NCBI GenBank assembly: GCA_035765635.1
Contig: DASTWZ010000010.1
Location: 62,001-126,000 of the forward strand
Length of the DNA: 64,000 bases
Origin: EW11 sp035765635
Lineage (GTDB): Bacteria > Verrucomicrobiota > Verrucomicrobiia > Opitutales > Opitutaceae
Reading direction: 5' to 3'
Both the position numbers and the translations under genes were made by a program. Positions 24,078 to 33,308 of this stretch are shown here, piece after piece (the first letter of the stretch is position 1; the number at the start of each line of letters is the position of its first letter). The notes under the pieces were generated by a model. That model made no database searches. It saw only the letters and a program-made list of their open reading frames with translations, and was not told the origin of the DNA.

Positions 24078-26639
24078 TCACATCGCGCGGCGATTCAGGC
24101 TCTCGGTTTTCTTCGCCGATTCGATCCGCACGTGGTCGAACGTGATCTTCCCAGCGTATTCGACCAGATCCGCCGTCTCGACGCCGCTGAAGGTGCAGTC
24201 TTTCAGCAGAATATTGTCGATCGTGGCCGCGGGAAATCCAGCGATGTAGAGGACCCGTGGAGTGGATTTGCTCGTGACTTGTTCGATGACGATATTCCTC
24301 GCCGTCGGTGAATATTTCCCGTTGGGGCCTTCTTCGTAGAGAAAATCAACCGTCAGGATCGCCTCCTTCACGCGGCCCACTTGTACCCGCCGCATGAATA
24401 CATTCTCGATCACACCTCCGCGCATCGCGTTCGACTTGAGACGCAACGCGCGATCGAGATTCGGGCTGTCCATCTGGCAATCTTCGACAAACACGTCGTG
24501 GCAACCACCCGCCACTTCGCTGCCGATCACGACGCCACCGTGACCGTCCTTCATCACACAGTTCCGGATGACCAGGTTGCTCGAAGCGACGCCGACACGG
24601 CGACCATCGTCGTTGCGTCCCGACTTGATCGCGATGCAATCGTCGCCGGTGTCGAACGTGCAGCCCTCGATCAGCACGTCTTCGCAACTCTCCGGATCGC
24701 AACCATCGTTATTGGGCCCGTGCGAGAGAATATCGACGTTGCGCACGGTAATGTTCTTCGAGAGCACGGGATTGATTTCCCACATCGGCGAATTCCGGAT
24801 CTTCACGCCTTCGATCAAGATATTCTGGCAACGATAAGGCTGAATAAATGCCGGTCGTAGAAAATGGCCCTCGCCGAATTTGCGATCTTCCACGGGAACA
24901 CCCTTCGCTCCCATTTCGCCCAGCGCTTTCGTGTCGCCCCGCTGCTTACTCTTACCGCGCTTCGTCCAGCCCCACCAATTTTCCTCGGAGGCTGATCCAT
25001 CGAGCGTGCCTTCGCCCGTTATTGCGATGTCGCGCTGCTCGAACGCGTAGATCAGCGGCGAGTAGTTGAAACATTCGATACCTTCAAAACGCGTCATCAC
25101 GATCGGAAGAAAATCCGCGGGATTCGCCGAAAACTTCAGCGTCGCGCCGGCCCGCAAATGCAGATTTACGCCGCTGAGCAGGTGGATTGCGCCCGTCGAA
25201 AACGTTCCTTCCGGAACCACGACACGCCCGCCGCCTGCCTTGCTGCAGGCTTCGATCGCCTGCCGAATCGCCGCAGTCGCGAGGCTGCCATCCGCCTTGG
25301 CGCCATAATCGGTGATCTTGAAATCGCGCTCGGCAAATTTCGGGGCCTGTATCCGTGAAAGCACGACAGCCATTTTTTCCCAGCCCGGCGTCGGAGTGCC
25401 GGACAGGTGCGCGGGAGCGTTCGCCGATTTTGGCGAGACGAGTTTCTGCATTTCGATGCCCGCGAGAATGAATGGTGCGACGCCCTTCAGATCGTTCGAA
25501 ACAATCGGCTCGTGAATATAATACTCGAAGCTTCCATCCCGGCCGTAGCTCAGCCCGGCGACGGAGCAGCATTGGATGAGTTGCCATCCGCCCTTGTCGT
25601 CAGGTTTGACGAACTCGTGGAGAATGCCCGCATATCCTTTCGTGATCACCGGCAGCGTCTGGTCACGATCGAGCCAGCCGTGGTTCACCGCTTTGGTTAG
25701 GGCGTAGACGAACATCGAGGAACCGGTTGTTTCGAGGTAGTTGCCTTTGCGGTCACCCTGATCCGTGACCTGCCACCAAACGCCGGACTTCGGATCCTGG
25801 TAGCGCTCGATTCCCTTGGCCACGCGTTTGAGGATATCCATCAACTGCGGACGTTCCGGCAAGTCGGCGGGCAAGACATCCAGCGTGTCGACCAACGCCA
25901 TCGCGTACCAGCCGATGCCGCGACTCCAGAAATTCGGCGACGTGCCGGTCTCCTTGTTAGCCCAGCTCTCCTTCCGGCTCTCATCCCAACCGTGATAATA
26001 CAGACTGGTTTTCGGATCGTAGGCGTGGCGATCCATCAGGATGATTTGCTTCGCCACCTCGGAAAAATGCTCGGGTTGATGGAAGGTCTTCGCGTAGTGC
26101 GCGGCGAATGGCTCACCCATGAAGAGCCCGTCGAGCCACATTTGATACGGATATCTCTGCTTGTGCCAAAATCCGCCGTCGCTCGTGCGCGGCTGATGTG
26201 CGAGTTGATCGATCAACCGATCCGCCGCCTTCTTGTATCGTTCGTCCTTTGTCTTCGCGTAGATGTTCAGCAGCACGCGGCCGCCGGGAATGTTGTCCAG
26301 ATTGTAGTCCTCGACCTTGAACGTGTGAATGCCTCCCTCTGGCGTGATAAATGACGAAAGAGATTTGGTCGCGTAATCGGCATAACGCGTCTCCTGAGTC
26401 ACGCCGGTGAGCTTGAAAAGTGAGAGTTCAAAGAACGCCGCGGCATAATCCCATTTGGCGCGGCCGCCTTCTTTGTAGGTCAGGGATTCGCCACGCCGCC
26501 CGATCTCGGAATCGGCTATGCGCTGCGACCACGTCAGCGGCGTCGCGTCGGAAAAAGTGGCAGGTAACGCCTGCGAAAAGGCGCAGGTGACGGTGAGAGC
26601 AAACAGTGCGAGGAAGCGATTTGGCATTGTGCGATTCAT
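24078..26639 (-). CDS. Exported GH105-GH28 fusion: unsaturated uronyl hydrolase plus polygalacturonase-type enzyme
   Basis: An 853-residue two-enzyme fusion with signal peptide (MNRTMPNRFLALFALTVTCA, then FSQA). Residues about 30-400 form a GH105 (alpha/alpha)6 barrel, with YPYQMWLDGLFMGEPF (catalytic Asp about 167) and RGIGWYAMALVDTL. GH105 removes unsaturated galacturonyl ends left by pectate or rhamnogalacturonan lyases. Residues about 440-850 form a GH28 right-handed beta-helix with NNDGCDPES (about 642), DTGDDCIAIKSG (about 664), GHGGVVIGSE (about 698) and RALRLKS, the full set of catalytic and binding elements for hydrolysing galacturonosyl bonds. Combining both lets one periplasmic protein act on lyase and hydrolase products. 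It is downstream of the second TonB receptor but behind a terminator. Confidence 0.9.
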   Translation of the reverse strand: MNRTMPNRFLALFALTVTCAFSQALPATFSDATPLTWSQRIADSEIGRRGESLTYKEGGRAKWDYAAAFFELSLFKLTGVTQETRYADYATKSLSSFITPEGGIHTFKVEDYNLDNIPGGRVLLNIYAKTKDERYKKAADRLIDQLAHQPRTSDGGFWHKQRYPYQMWLDGLFMGEPFAAHYAKTFHQPEHFSEVAKQIILMDRHAYDPKTSLYYHGWDESRKESWANKETGTSPNFWSRGIGWYAMALVDTLDVLPADLPERPQLMDILKRVAKGIERYQDPKSGVWWQVTDQGDRKGNYLETTGSSMFVYALTKAVNHGWLDRDQTLPVITKGYAGILHEFVKPDDKGGWQLIQCCSVAGLSYGRDGSFEYYIHEPIVSNDLKGVAPFILAGIEMQKLVSPKSANAPAHLSGTPTPGWEKMAVVLSRIQAPKFAERDFKITDYGAKADGSLATAAIRQAIEACSKAGGGRVVVPEGTFSTGAIHLLSGVNLHLRAGATLKFSANPADFLPIVMTRFEGIECFNYSPLIYAFEQRDIAITGEGTLDGSASEENWWGWTKRGKSKQRGDTKALGEMGAKGVPVEDRKFGEGHFLRPAFIQPYRCQNILIEGVKIRNSPMWEINPVLSKNITVRNVDILSHGPNNDGCDPESCEDVLIEGCTFDTGDDCIAIKSGRNDDGRRVGVASSNLVIRNCVMKDGHGGVVIGSEVAGGCHDVFVEDCQMDSPNLDRALRLKSNAMRGGVIENVFMRRVQVGRVKEAILTVDFLYEEGPNGKYSPTARNIVIEQVTSKSTPRVLYIAGFPAATIDNILLKDCTFSGVETADLVEYAGKITFDHVRIESAKKTESLNRRAM

Positions 26640-26648
26640 GATGCGGAG

Positions 26649-26683
26649 AAAAAAAAGGCACGCCGAGTCGCGCTCGGCGTGCC
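26649..26683 (-). terminator. Rho-independent terminator of the second TonB receptor gene
   Basis: On the minus strand GGCACGCCGAG-CGCGA-CTCGGCGTGCC forms an 11-bp perfect stem followed by eight T residues. It lies 18 bp after the receptor stop and just before the GH105-GH28 start, so that gene needs read-through or its own promoter. Confidence 0.88.
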
Positions 26684-26700
26684 CCCCAGATTGCGGTTGA

Positions 26701-29700
26701 TTAGAACGTGCCCTTCACGCCGAGCGCGAGTTGCACACCGAAATTCTCGCGGCGATACAACTTGGCGTAGTCGGGTACGTCTTCGTTGTAACGTTCGAGA
26801 TCCTGAGACTTGTTGAAGACATTGCGGGCGTTGAAGAACACCGACGCGTGCTTGGAGAATTGATACTCCGCATTCACGTCGAGATTCAGGCGCGGCGCAT
26901 AGTACTCATAAAAACCGGCGGTGGCACCGTAGGCCGCACCCGTTTGGGCGGAATTGCGCTGACGACCGCGGAAGTTCCACTTCAGCATGACGACAAACGG
27001 GGCGCGACTATATGTGATACCCCAGTTCGCCGTCTTGCTGATGAAGTTCGAGAAGTCCGCATTGTTCGGTCCCGACAGGTGGAGAGCCGTGGCATTGGCG
27101 AAGACGGTGAACGGCTTGGCCCACGCACCGAACCGGCCGAGCGGCTGGTTGTAGTTGAGCTCATAGCCGGAGATGCGCGCATCTCCGACGTTCAGCGTCG
27201 TGGTCAAATCGAGACCCGCAAGGGCCGGATCGAGGCCGAATGATTCCAATTCGCTCGCCGTCGCCGTGTGGGTGTCCGTGCCGAAGAAGTTCTTCAACGT
27301 TTTCAGGAACACGCCGCCCGAGACAACGCCGCCGTCCTTCATGTAATACTCCAGACTCACGTCGTAGTTGTTGGCCTTCCAGGGCTCGAGTCCTGGATTG
27401 TTCACAATAATTGTCCGCGGGGGAATTGAGCTCGGGCTGCTGCCACCATCCTCGTAGGTCACGACATCCGTGTTGACGCGAGCCAGCGGCAGGATGTTGC
27501 CGAGGTCGGGCCGACCGAAGGTTTGGGCAAACGCACCGCGGATTAGCAGTTGCTCCGTGATATTATAGGTCACGTTGATGCTCGGATAGAATCCGTCGTA
27601 TGACTGTGACGCGGAGAAACCCCGTTCCTTCATCGTCAGCTTGACCTCGTCAATCGAACCGGCCGCACCGGCCTCCGGTTTGCGGACACGCTTTCCCGAA
27701 GTATCGAGCACAAAGCTGCCGTCTGCGTTGCGCTGGAAAATAGCGTCCGGATTGACCAGAGCGCCCTGGCCGGAATCCTTCGTGCGCTCGTAACGAACGC
27801 CTGCGACGATGTTCAGCTTGTTATTGATCAGCTTCGCATCACCCATGAGGTAAAGCGCCGAAATATCTTCCGTGAATTCCTGCGAGTTTTGGATGCGGAA
27901 TTTTTCCGCGGCGGCGACCTGTGAAGCCGTCTGCGTGAAATGGCTCGGATTTGCGACGAAGTCATCCCAAGCGGCATACGCGCTGGGCCACTGAATGCTT
28001 GGGAAGCCGAAGCCCGGAGGCGTGCCGGAGTACGTCGTATCCGCAAAGACTGTCGCCACGTCGTCCGCCGTGTTGGCTTTGCCGTCGGCGCCAACGTACG
28101 TCCAGTCTGTCTGGTAACGGCGCATATCGCGTTCCTGTTTGCTCCAAAGTCCGCCGGTCTTGACGCCGAAGTCGCCGAAACGACGGCGAACGTTGAGGCG
28201 CGCGCCCTTGAACTCGTCGCGGCCATCGAGCGGACGCGAACGCGCCGTCGTAATGCGATAGTTTTCCAAGCGATAGGGATTGATCTCCTCACCCTTGGAG
28301 TTGAGTGAAATCAGCGTGTCTGGGCGATCATCGCCGATGCCGCCATAGTTCACCGAGCTGACGCCCTGCATCACCGCGTTCACGACCTCGAAGTGGCCGT
28401 GGTTTGTATCACGATACCAACTACGCGAGATGGAGTTGTTCAGACCTGCGTCGATTTCCCAACCGTCGCGATTGAGCGAGTAGCGGATGTTGCCGGCTTT
28501 CATCGCGCCCATCTTGTCGCGGAACGATGCGCCGAAGTTCACGCCCGGGCTGCCGCCGACGGCGCCCGTGGTGGAATCGGGAGTCCAGGCGACGGGCTGC
28601 AGCGAGCCGGTCGTCCAGTTGATGTTACGATTGCCGAAGAACGACTGGTAGTAGTTCGCCTGGAAGCCGGCGGACAGGATTTGTCCTGGGCTGATGCGCC
28701 AATCGGCCTTCAAGCTGATCGAATCGCGGAAAGAGTTCTTCGGGCCGTCCTGCATCGTGTAGGTTTGCAGGTACGGATCTTCAGCGGTCGCGCCGCCGCC
28801 GGCGAAACGCCAGCCGAGTTGCGTGCGATGCTGTTCGTTGAACTGGTTCGAACTGAGGCCGGTGAGAACGATGCCGAAGTTCTTCGTGATCGGCAGTGTG
28901 TAATCGAAATCGAAGCCAGGAAGGACTTTGAAGCTGCTGTCGCGGCCCGGGCCGGATGTGCGGCGGAAGGGATCCGTATCTTCACTGTTCGCGCTCGCAT
29001 AGACGCGATAATGCAGTTCAGCGCCAGCGCGCTCGAAGGCGCTCTTGCTGATCATGTTCACCGTGCCGCCAAGGACGTCCGCCGGAAAGTCCGGCGTCGG
29101 GACCTTTGTCACCTCGATGCGCGAAACATTGTTGATCGAAACCTGCTCGAGTTCGAACGTACGCGTCGCGCTGCCCGAGGCGGCGCTGGCCGCGCGGGAG
29201 CCGTCGACATAAACCGCGGTGAACGAGTCGGGGAAGCCGCGCACGGATACGGTGCGGACGTCGGCTGCAACATAGTTCACGCTGATACCGGGCAGGTACT
29301 TCATGAACTCGCCGATATTCCCTTCGGTGACGTCGCCAAACGAATCGGCGGACACGACCACTTTTAGATTCGGCGCATTGCGTTGTTCTTCGTTCGCGAT
29401 GACGCGGGCATTGGTTTCGCGTTGGCTCGTAACCTTGAAGGCATCGAGCACGATCGTGCCTTCGCCGGTGGTCCCGGTTTCACTCGAGGTCATCGACAAA
29501 TTCTCCTCTGCGGTCTGTCCCGGTTGCACCGTGACACTCGCGTGTTGGGCGAGGAGATTCGGATATGTGATCGAAAGTTCGACCTGTCCGGCGGGGACGT
29601 TGTCGATCCGGAAGAAGCCGTAATCGTCGGTCCTGACCTCGCGGTTGGTTCCGGCGATCGTGACACGCGCATTCTTGATGTACGTGCCGTTGTCGGCGTT

Positions 29701-29862
29701 CAGGATTCGACCGGTGATGGCGCCGGATCCTGCCGGGCTCTGAGCAAGGGCTTCAGAGCTGAGCAGTGCGGCAACAACGATACTGACAGCCAAGGCGCGA
29801 CCGCGCAGTTTGCGCAGTAAGCCTCGCGATTCTAGCTGGAGCGGGTCCAAGCGAGTTCTCAT
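26701..29862 (-). CDS. TonB-dependent receptor with N-terminal carboxypeptidase-regulatory-like domain
   Basis: A 1053-residue outer-membrane receptor. The extended signal region has basic LLRKLRGR then ALAVSIVVAALLSSEALAQ. Residues about 45-125 are a carboxypeptidase-regulatory-like Ig fold (GAITGRILNADNGTYIKNAR, then DDYGFFRIDNVPAGQVEL). A TonB-box-like stretch IVLDAFKVTSQRE follows, then the plug with VRTVSVRGFPDSFTAVYVDG and DFPADVLGGTVNMISK, and a long barrel ending GVKGTF. The architecture resembles SusC-like oligosaccharide transporters but no SusD gene is adjacent, as is usual in Opitutales. Between the uronate operon and GH105-GH28, import of pectic oligogalacturonides is the natural inference. 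Upstream of its ATG the leader is C-rich with no Shine-Dalgarno. Confidence 0.91.
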   Translation of the reverse strand: MRTRLDPLQLESRGLLRKLRGRALAVSIVVAALLSSEALAQSPAGSGAITGRILNADNGTYIKNARVTIAGTNREVRTDDYGFFRIDNVPAGQVELSITYPNLLAQHASVTVQPGQTAEENLSMTSSETGTTGEGTIVLDAFKVTSQRETNARVIANEEQRNAPNLKVVVSADSFGDVTEGNIGEFMKYLPGISVNYVAADVRTVSVRGFPDSFTAVYVDGSRAASAASGSATRTFELEQVSINNVSRIEVTKVPTPDFPADVLGGTVNMISKSAFERAGAELHYRVYASANSEDTDPFRRTSGPGRDSSFKVLPGFDFDYTLPITKNFGIVLTGLSSNQFNEQHRTQLGWRFAGGGATAEDPYLQTYTMQDGPKNSFRDSISLKADWRISPGQILSAGFQANYYQSFFGNRNINWTTGSLQPVAWTPDSTTGAVGGSPGVNFGASFRDKMGAMKAGNIRYSLNRDGWEIDAGLNNSISRSWYRDTNHGHFEVVNAVMQGVSSVNYGGIGDDRPDTLISLNSKGEEINPYRLENYRITTARSRPLDGRDEFKGARLNVRRRFGDFGVKTGGLWSKQERDMRRYQTDWTYVGADGKANTADDVATVFADTTYSGTPPGFGFPSIQWPSAYAAWDDFVANPSHFTQTASQVAAAEKFRIQNSQEFTEDISALYLMGDAKLINNKLNIVAGVRYERTKDSGQGALVNPDAIFQRNADGSFVLDTSGKRVRKPEAGAAGSIDEVKLTMKERGFSASQSYDGFYPSINVTYNITEQLLIRGAFAQTFGRPDLGNILPLARVNTDVVTYEDGGSSPSSIPPRTIIVNNPGLEPWKANNYDVSLEYYMKDGGVVSGGVFLKTLKNFFGTDTHTATASELESFGLDPALAGLDLTTTLNVGDARISGYELNYNQPLGRFGAWAKPFTVFANATALHLSGPNNADFSNFISKTANWGITYSRAPFVVMLKWNFRGRQRNSAQTGAAYGATAGFYEYYAPRLNLDVNAEYQFSKHASVFFNARNVFNKSQDLERYNEDVPDYAKLYRRENFGVQLALGVKGTF

Positions 29863-29924
29863 GGGGGGTGTGGGTATGTTCGGGGGGTTGTTAGGGGGAA
29901 AATGGAATGCGCGCGCTGAAACTG

Positions 29925-29936
29925 TTTACCGTTAAA
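29925..29936. promoter_or_regulatory. Candidate operator upstream of the second TonB receptor
   Basis: TTTACCGTTAAA, a 12-bp imperfect palindrome (TTTA/TAAA around CCGT), lies 63 bp upstream of the receptor start. Size and outer half-sites resemble LacI/GntR-type sites and the TTTA/TAAA part of the palindrome at 16923-16937. Weak evidence on its own. Confidence 0.3.
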
Positions 29937-29982
29937 TCTTCTGGGTGGTGATTCATTGGCTCGAGCGCGCGTGGCGCTTCAC

Positions 29983-30004
29983 AAAACGAGGGGAAGTCCC
30001 CTCG
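29983..30004 (-). terminator. Terminator of the uronate operon after uxaC
   Basis: Minus strand: CGAGGGG-ACTT-CCCCTCG (7-bp GC-rich stem, 4-nt loop) followed by TTTT, starting 5 bp after the uxaC stop. It separates the uronate operon from the TonB receptor gene. Confidence 0.75.
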
Positions 30005-30008
30005 GGCT

Positions 30009-31424
30009 TCAGGAGTATTTCGCGTCGAGATCCATTCGGAACAGGTCGCGGGCATTGGTGTAGGAAATCTCGCTGACCATCGCGCCGATCTCGTCGAGAT
30101 CGCGCGGCAGGGCGCCGCGGGCGATGTCCTTGCCGAGCAGATTGCACAGCGTGCGGCGGAAGTATTCGTGACGTGGATACGAAAGGAAACTGCGCGAATC
30201 GGTCACCATGCCCACGAAACGGCGGAGCAATCCGAGATTCGACAGCGCATTCATCTGCCACTCCATTGCCTCCTGCTGATCGAGGAACCACCAGCCGCTG
30301 CCGAACTGGACTTTGCCGGGACGACCGCCCTCGGCAAAACTGCCCACCGCCGTGGCGACGGCGTAGTTGTCCGCCGGATTCGCGTTATAGACGATGGTGC
30401 GGGGCAACTCGCCCGTGTTGTCCAGAGAATCGAGATAGCGCACCAGCGCTTCCGCTTGCGGAAAATCTCCGATGCCGTCGTAGCCGGTGTCGGGTCCGAG
30501 TTCTCGCCGCATGCGGGTGTTATTGTTGCGTTGTGCTCCAATGTGCAACTGTTTCGTCCAACCTTTCGCGGCATCCCAGCGGCCGAATTCCCGCATGAGG
30601 AAGCTGCAATATTTCGCGCCGGCCTCACGATCCGCTTTCCGACCCGCGCGCAAAGCGGCGAAAACCGGCGCCGCATCCGCGTGCTCCGCCGGTTCACTCC
30701 AGCAACGGTCCAGTCCGTGATCTGACAGGCGGCCACCTAACGCGTGAAATGCGTCATGACGTTTGCGCAGCGCCGAAAGCAAATCATCCAGCGAGTTGAT
30801 CGGATTACCCACGCGCTGCTCGAGGCGCTCGCGCCACTGATTGAAGGCCACAGGATCGCCGAAATTCAGCGCCTTGTCCGGACGGAAGGTCGGATAAACG
30901 CGCGTCGTCAGACCGCTCTTCTTGATCGCCTCGTGCGACGCTAGGTCGTCCGCCGGATCGTCGGTCGTGCACACGACCGCGACATCGAATTTTTTCAGGA
31001 TGTCATGGGTCCGCAGCTTCGGCAGCTGCTCATTCGCTTTGCGCCAAATGTCATCCGCATTCTTCGCCGTGATCGGCTCGCTGATGCCGAAGTAGCGCAG
31101 CAGCTCGAGATGCGACCAATGATAGAGCGGATTGCGCAGCGTGTACGGCAGCGTCTTGACCCAGGCGTCGAATTTCTCGCGGGGCGTCGCATCACCGGTG
31201 CAAAAGCGCTCGGGAATGCCGTTGATGCGCATCGCGCGCCATTTGTAGTGGTCGCCTCCCAGCCAAACGTCCGCGAGGTCGGCGAACTGATGATTCGCGG
31301 CGATCTGCTCCGGCGGAAGATGGCAGTGATAATCGAAGATCGGCTGCTGCTTCGAGAAACGATGGTACAACTCGCGAGCATGGTCCGTCTCGAGCAGGAA
31401 GTCGTCGGTGATAAAGGGCTTCAT
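30009..31424 (-). CDS. uxaC: Uronate (glucuronate/galacturonate) isomerase
   Basis: A 471-residue metal-dependent isomerase converting D-galacturonate to D-tagaturonate and D-glucuronate to D-fructuronate. The family start MKPFITDDFLL is followed by FDYHCHLPPEQIAAN (metal-site HxH), DHYKWRAMRINGIPE, PLYHWSHLELLRYFGI and late LHIGAQRNNNTRM plus GWWFLDQ, matching UxaC over its usual length. The ATG at 31424 was chosen on this conserved start; the longer open frame upstream is a shadow of uxaE. It is last of four co-directional genes, 20 bp after uxaE, closed by a terminator. Confidence 0.96.
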   Translation of the reverse strand: MKPFITDDFLLETDHARELYHRFSKQQPIFDYHCHLPPEQIAANHQFADLADVWLGGDHYKWRAMRINGIPERFCTGDATPREKFDAWVKTLPYTLRNPLYHWSHLELLRYFGISEPITAKNADDIWRKANEQLPKLRTHDILKKFDVAVVCTTDDPADDLASHEAIKKSGLTTRVYPTFRPDKALNFGDPVAFNQWRERLEQRVGNPINSLDDLLSALRKRHDAFHALGGRLSDHGLDRCWSEPAEHADAAPVFAALRAGRKADREAGAKYCSFLMREFGRWDAAKGWTKQLHIGAQRNNNTRMRRELGPDTGYDGIGDFPQAEALVRYLDSLDNTGELPRTIVYNANPADNYAVATAVGSFAEGGRPGKVQFGSGWWFLDQQEAMEWQMNALSNLGLLRRFVGMVTDSRSFLSYPRHEYFRRTLCNLLGKDIARGALPRDLDEIGAMVSEISYTNARDLFRMDLDAKYS

Positions 31425-31443
31425 CTGTTTGGCGATGTCGTGC

Positions 31444-33294
31444 TTAATTGGATACGTTTCCGATTTGCGCGATGAAGTCCCGATAGGACGAAGACTTCTC
31501 GAGCTTGTCATTGGCCTGCCGAGCGCGCGCCGCGTCGGCCAGTCCAGTAGTCTCGGCGAGGAAGACGATGTAGCCGGCCACGGCCTTGGCATAACGCAGG
31601 CGGGCTTCGTCGCTGATGCGATAGAAACGGGCGCGTTGCCGATAACCTTCGGGACCGTGATCGCCGAGCGCGGACTTCTCCGCCCGGCCGCCCGCCGCCA
31701 GGACGTACAGGAAATTGTACTCGAAAAACACGACATGATCCGGGCTCGGCGTGAGAGCTTTCAATGCCGCGCGGCACGACTCGATGGACTCGAACAGCTT
31801 TTCCGGCTTCACCCCCGTGCCCACCGTCGCGCTGATGAACGAGCGCGCCATATCGCGCTCCGTCTGCTGATCGCTGAAGGCTCCGGCGAGCGCGAGATCG
31901 AGCGTGAAGCGATACCAATCCAACCAAAGCGCGTGGTCTTCCTTATCGCTCGAAGCAGCGAGAGCCCGACCCATTTCGTAAGTGTAGCGGCCGCTGGTCT
32001 TGATCTCCAAACGGCTCCCCGTGATCTCGCCCATCACGCGGTAGTTCTCGGCCGATTTGCCCGATCCCGAATGGAAACCGATGCTGGCGTTGAAGGCGCG
32101 GCAAACATCCCACTGCGCCTGGATCAGCTTGCGAAGCTCGGCGTTGTCGGGGAACGGGAGGTTCTTTTGAAACCCGAACGCCGGCGCGACGAAAGAAATC
32201 GGCATCCCCAGCTCTTCGCAGAGAGCGAGCATGATAGCGGTGGTCTCCGGGGTAGTCCGGCCCGGAAGCTCATCGATCGATAGTTCGCGAATATAGGAGC
32301 GGCCCACTTGCGTTGTGAAAAGCGCCTCGCGGCGTTTGCGATACAGTTCGTCTCGCCGCTGCATTTTCTTAAGGGCCGGCCAGACTTTCAGCAGTAATTT
32401 CTCGAATTCGGCGCCGCTTTGCGAAAGTCCGAGCTTGTCCAGGCGCTGCTTCACCTTCTCCACCACGCGGCCGTCGACCTCGATCAAACCGGCCGGGGCG
32501 TTCTGGCTCAACTCAGGCGATAGATCGAAGGTGATATAGTTGGCCAGCACGCAGCCCTCGACGAGCTGTTGCTCGCGTTTGTCGAACTTTCCGCCAATCG
32601 GCTGGTGATCGGCGTTGAAATTCCAGGCGATACGGCGGCGATGAAAGCCGGTTTCCAACTTCGAGAGGATGGCGCCATGGCTCATGCCCTCGACGGACTG
32701 CCCCTGGTGCCCTTCGGGTACCTCTGTGCCGATGAAGGGAAACGGGACCTTTTCCAGTTTGTTCGCCAGCATCACGTCGACGTCGAAAACCAGCTCGCGC
32801 GGAATGCTGTTTTGATTCGCCGTCACGCCGATGCCCAGCGCGGCCATCGCCCACTCGACTGCCGGCCAATGCAGCGTGGTAAAACGCGCGCCAATCCCCA
32901 ACGTGCTTCGGGCAACTCGCTCGTCCGCCCGCGGAAAAATCGTCGAGCCCGGATCGGCCTCCTGGACGTGGTTCTTGAGCAGCAGGAGATTTTCGAACGT
33001 CGCCGGAAACGCCGCGCCGTCCTTCAGTTGTATCCCTTCTTTCAATACACTCAGCGCATTGGCCCCCGCGCGCGGCGTGAGTTTCCAGGCGCGATCGCCG
33101 TTGGCCGGCTGCTCGACGATGACCCAATCGCCATGAGCCGTCTGAAAGCGGCTCGCTTCGTGGACGCGCAGCGTGTCACCGCGCTGCAGCGCTTGGGAGA
33201 GAGCGGGCCAGTCCAGACAGAAATCCGGGCTGATGCACGGATTGGTCGAGAGCATGAAGCCGTTGCTGAGCAGGAATTGATTGATTGGGCGCAT
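31444..33294 (-). CDS. uxaE: Tagaturonate epimerase UxaE (D-tagaturonate to D-fructuronate)
   Basis: A protein of about 616 residues from ATG 33294 (MRPINQF); MLSTNPCIS at 33255 is an alternative start. Late blocks IGFHSGSGKSAENY and SRLEIKTSGRYTYEMG resemble the sugar- and metal-binding segments of UxaE, the tagaturonate-fructuronate epimerase known from Thermotoga maritima; this protein is longer at the N-terminus. It would link galacturonate breakdown to the fructuronate/mannonate branch and so replace altronate dehydrogenase and dehydratase (UxaB/UxaA), absent here. Its neighbours, uxaC downstream and an SDR reductase upstream 14 bp away, are the enzymes expected before and after this step, which strongly supports the call. 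Confidence 0.86.
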   Translation of the reverse strand: MRPINQFLLSNGFMLSTNPCISPDFCLDWPALSQALQRGDTLRVHEASRFQTAHGDWVIVEQPANGDRAWKLTPRAGANALSVLKEGIQLKDGAAFPATFENLLLLKNHVQEADPGSTIFPRADERVARSTLGIGARFTTLHWPAVEWAMAALGIGVTANQNSIPRELVFDVDVMLANKLEKVPFPFIGTEVPEGHQGQSVEGMSHGAILSKLETGFHRRRIAWNFNADHQPIGGKFDKREQQLVEGCVLANYITFDLSPELSQNAPAGLIEVDGRVVEKVKQRLDKLGLSQSGAEFEKLLLKVWPALKKMQRRDELYRKRREALFTTQVGRSYIRELSIDELPGRTTPETTAIMLALCEELGMPISFVAPAFGFQKNLPFPDNAELRKLIQAQWDVCRAFNASIGFHSGSGKSAENYRVMGEITGSRLEIKTSGRYTYEMGRALAASSDKEDHALWLDWYRFTLDLALAGAFSDQQTERDMARSFISATVGTGVKPEKLFESIESCRAALKALTPSPDHVVFFEYNFLYVLAAGGRAEKSALGDHGPEGYRQRARFYRISDEARLRYAKAVAGYIVFLAETTGLADAARARQANDKLEKSSSYRDFIAQIGNVSN

Positions 33295-33308
33295 CTGCAG
33301 AAAAGTCG

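Noticed and set aside
28393..29367. 324-codon plus-strand frame opposite the second TonB receptor
   Set aside because: Shadow of the receptor coding strand; no recognisable motifs or ribosome site.
31425..31736. N-terminal extension of UxaC (104 codons)
   Set aside because: Overlaps the uxaE coding sequence in another frame and has no similarity; the family start is at 31424.
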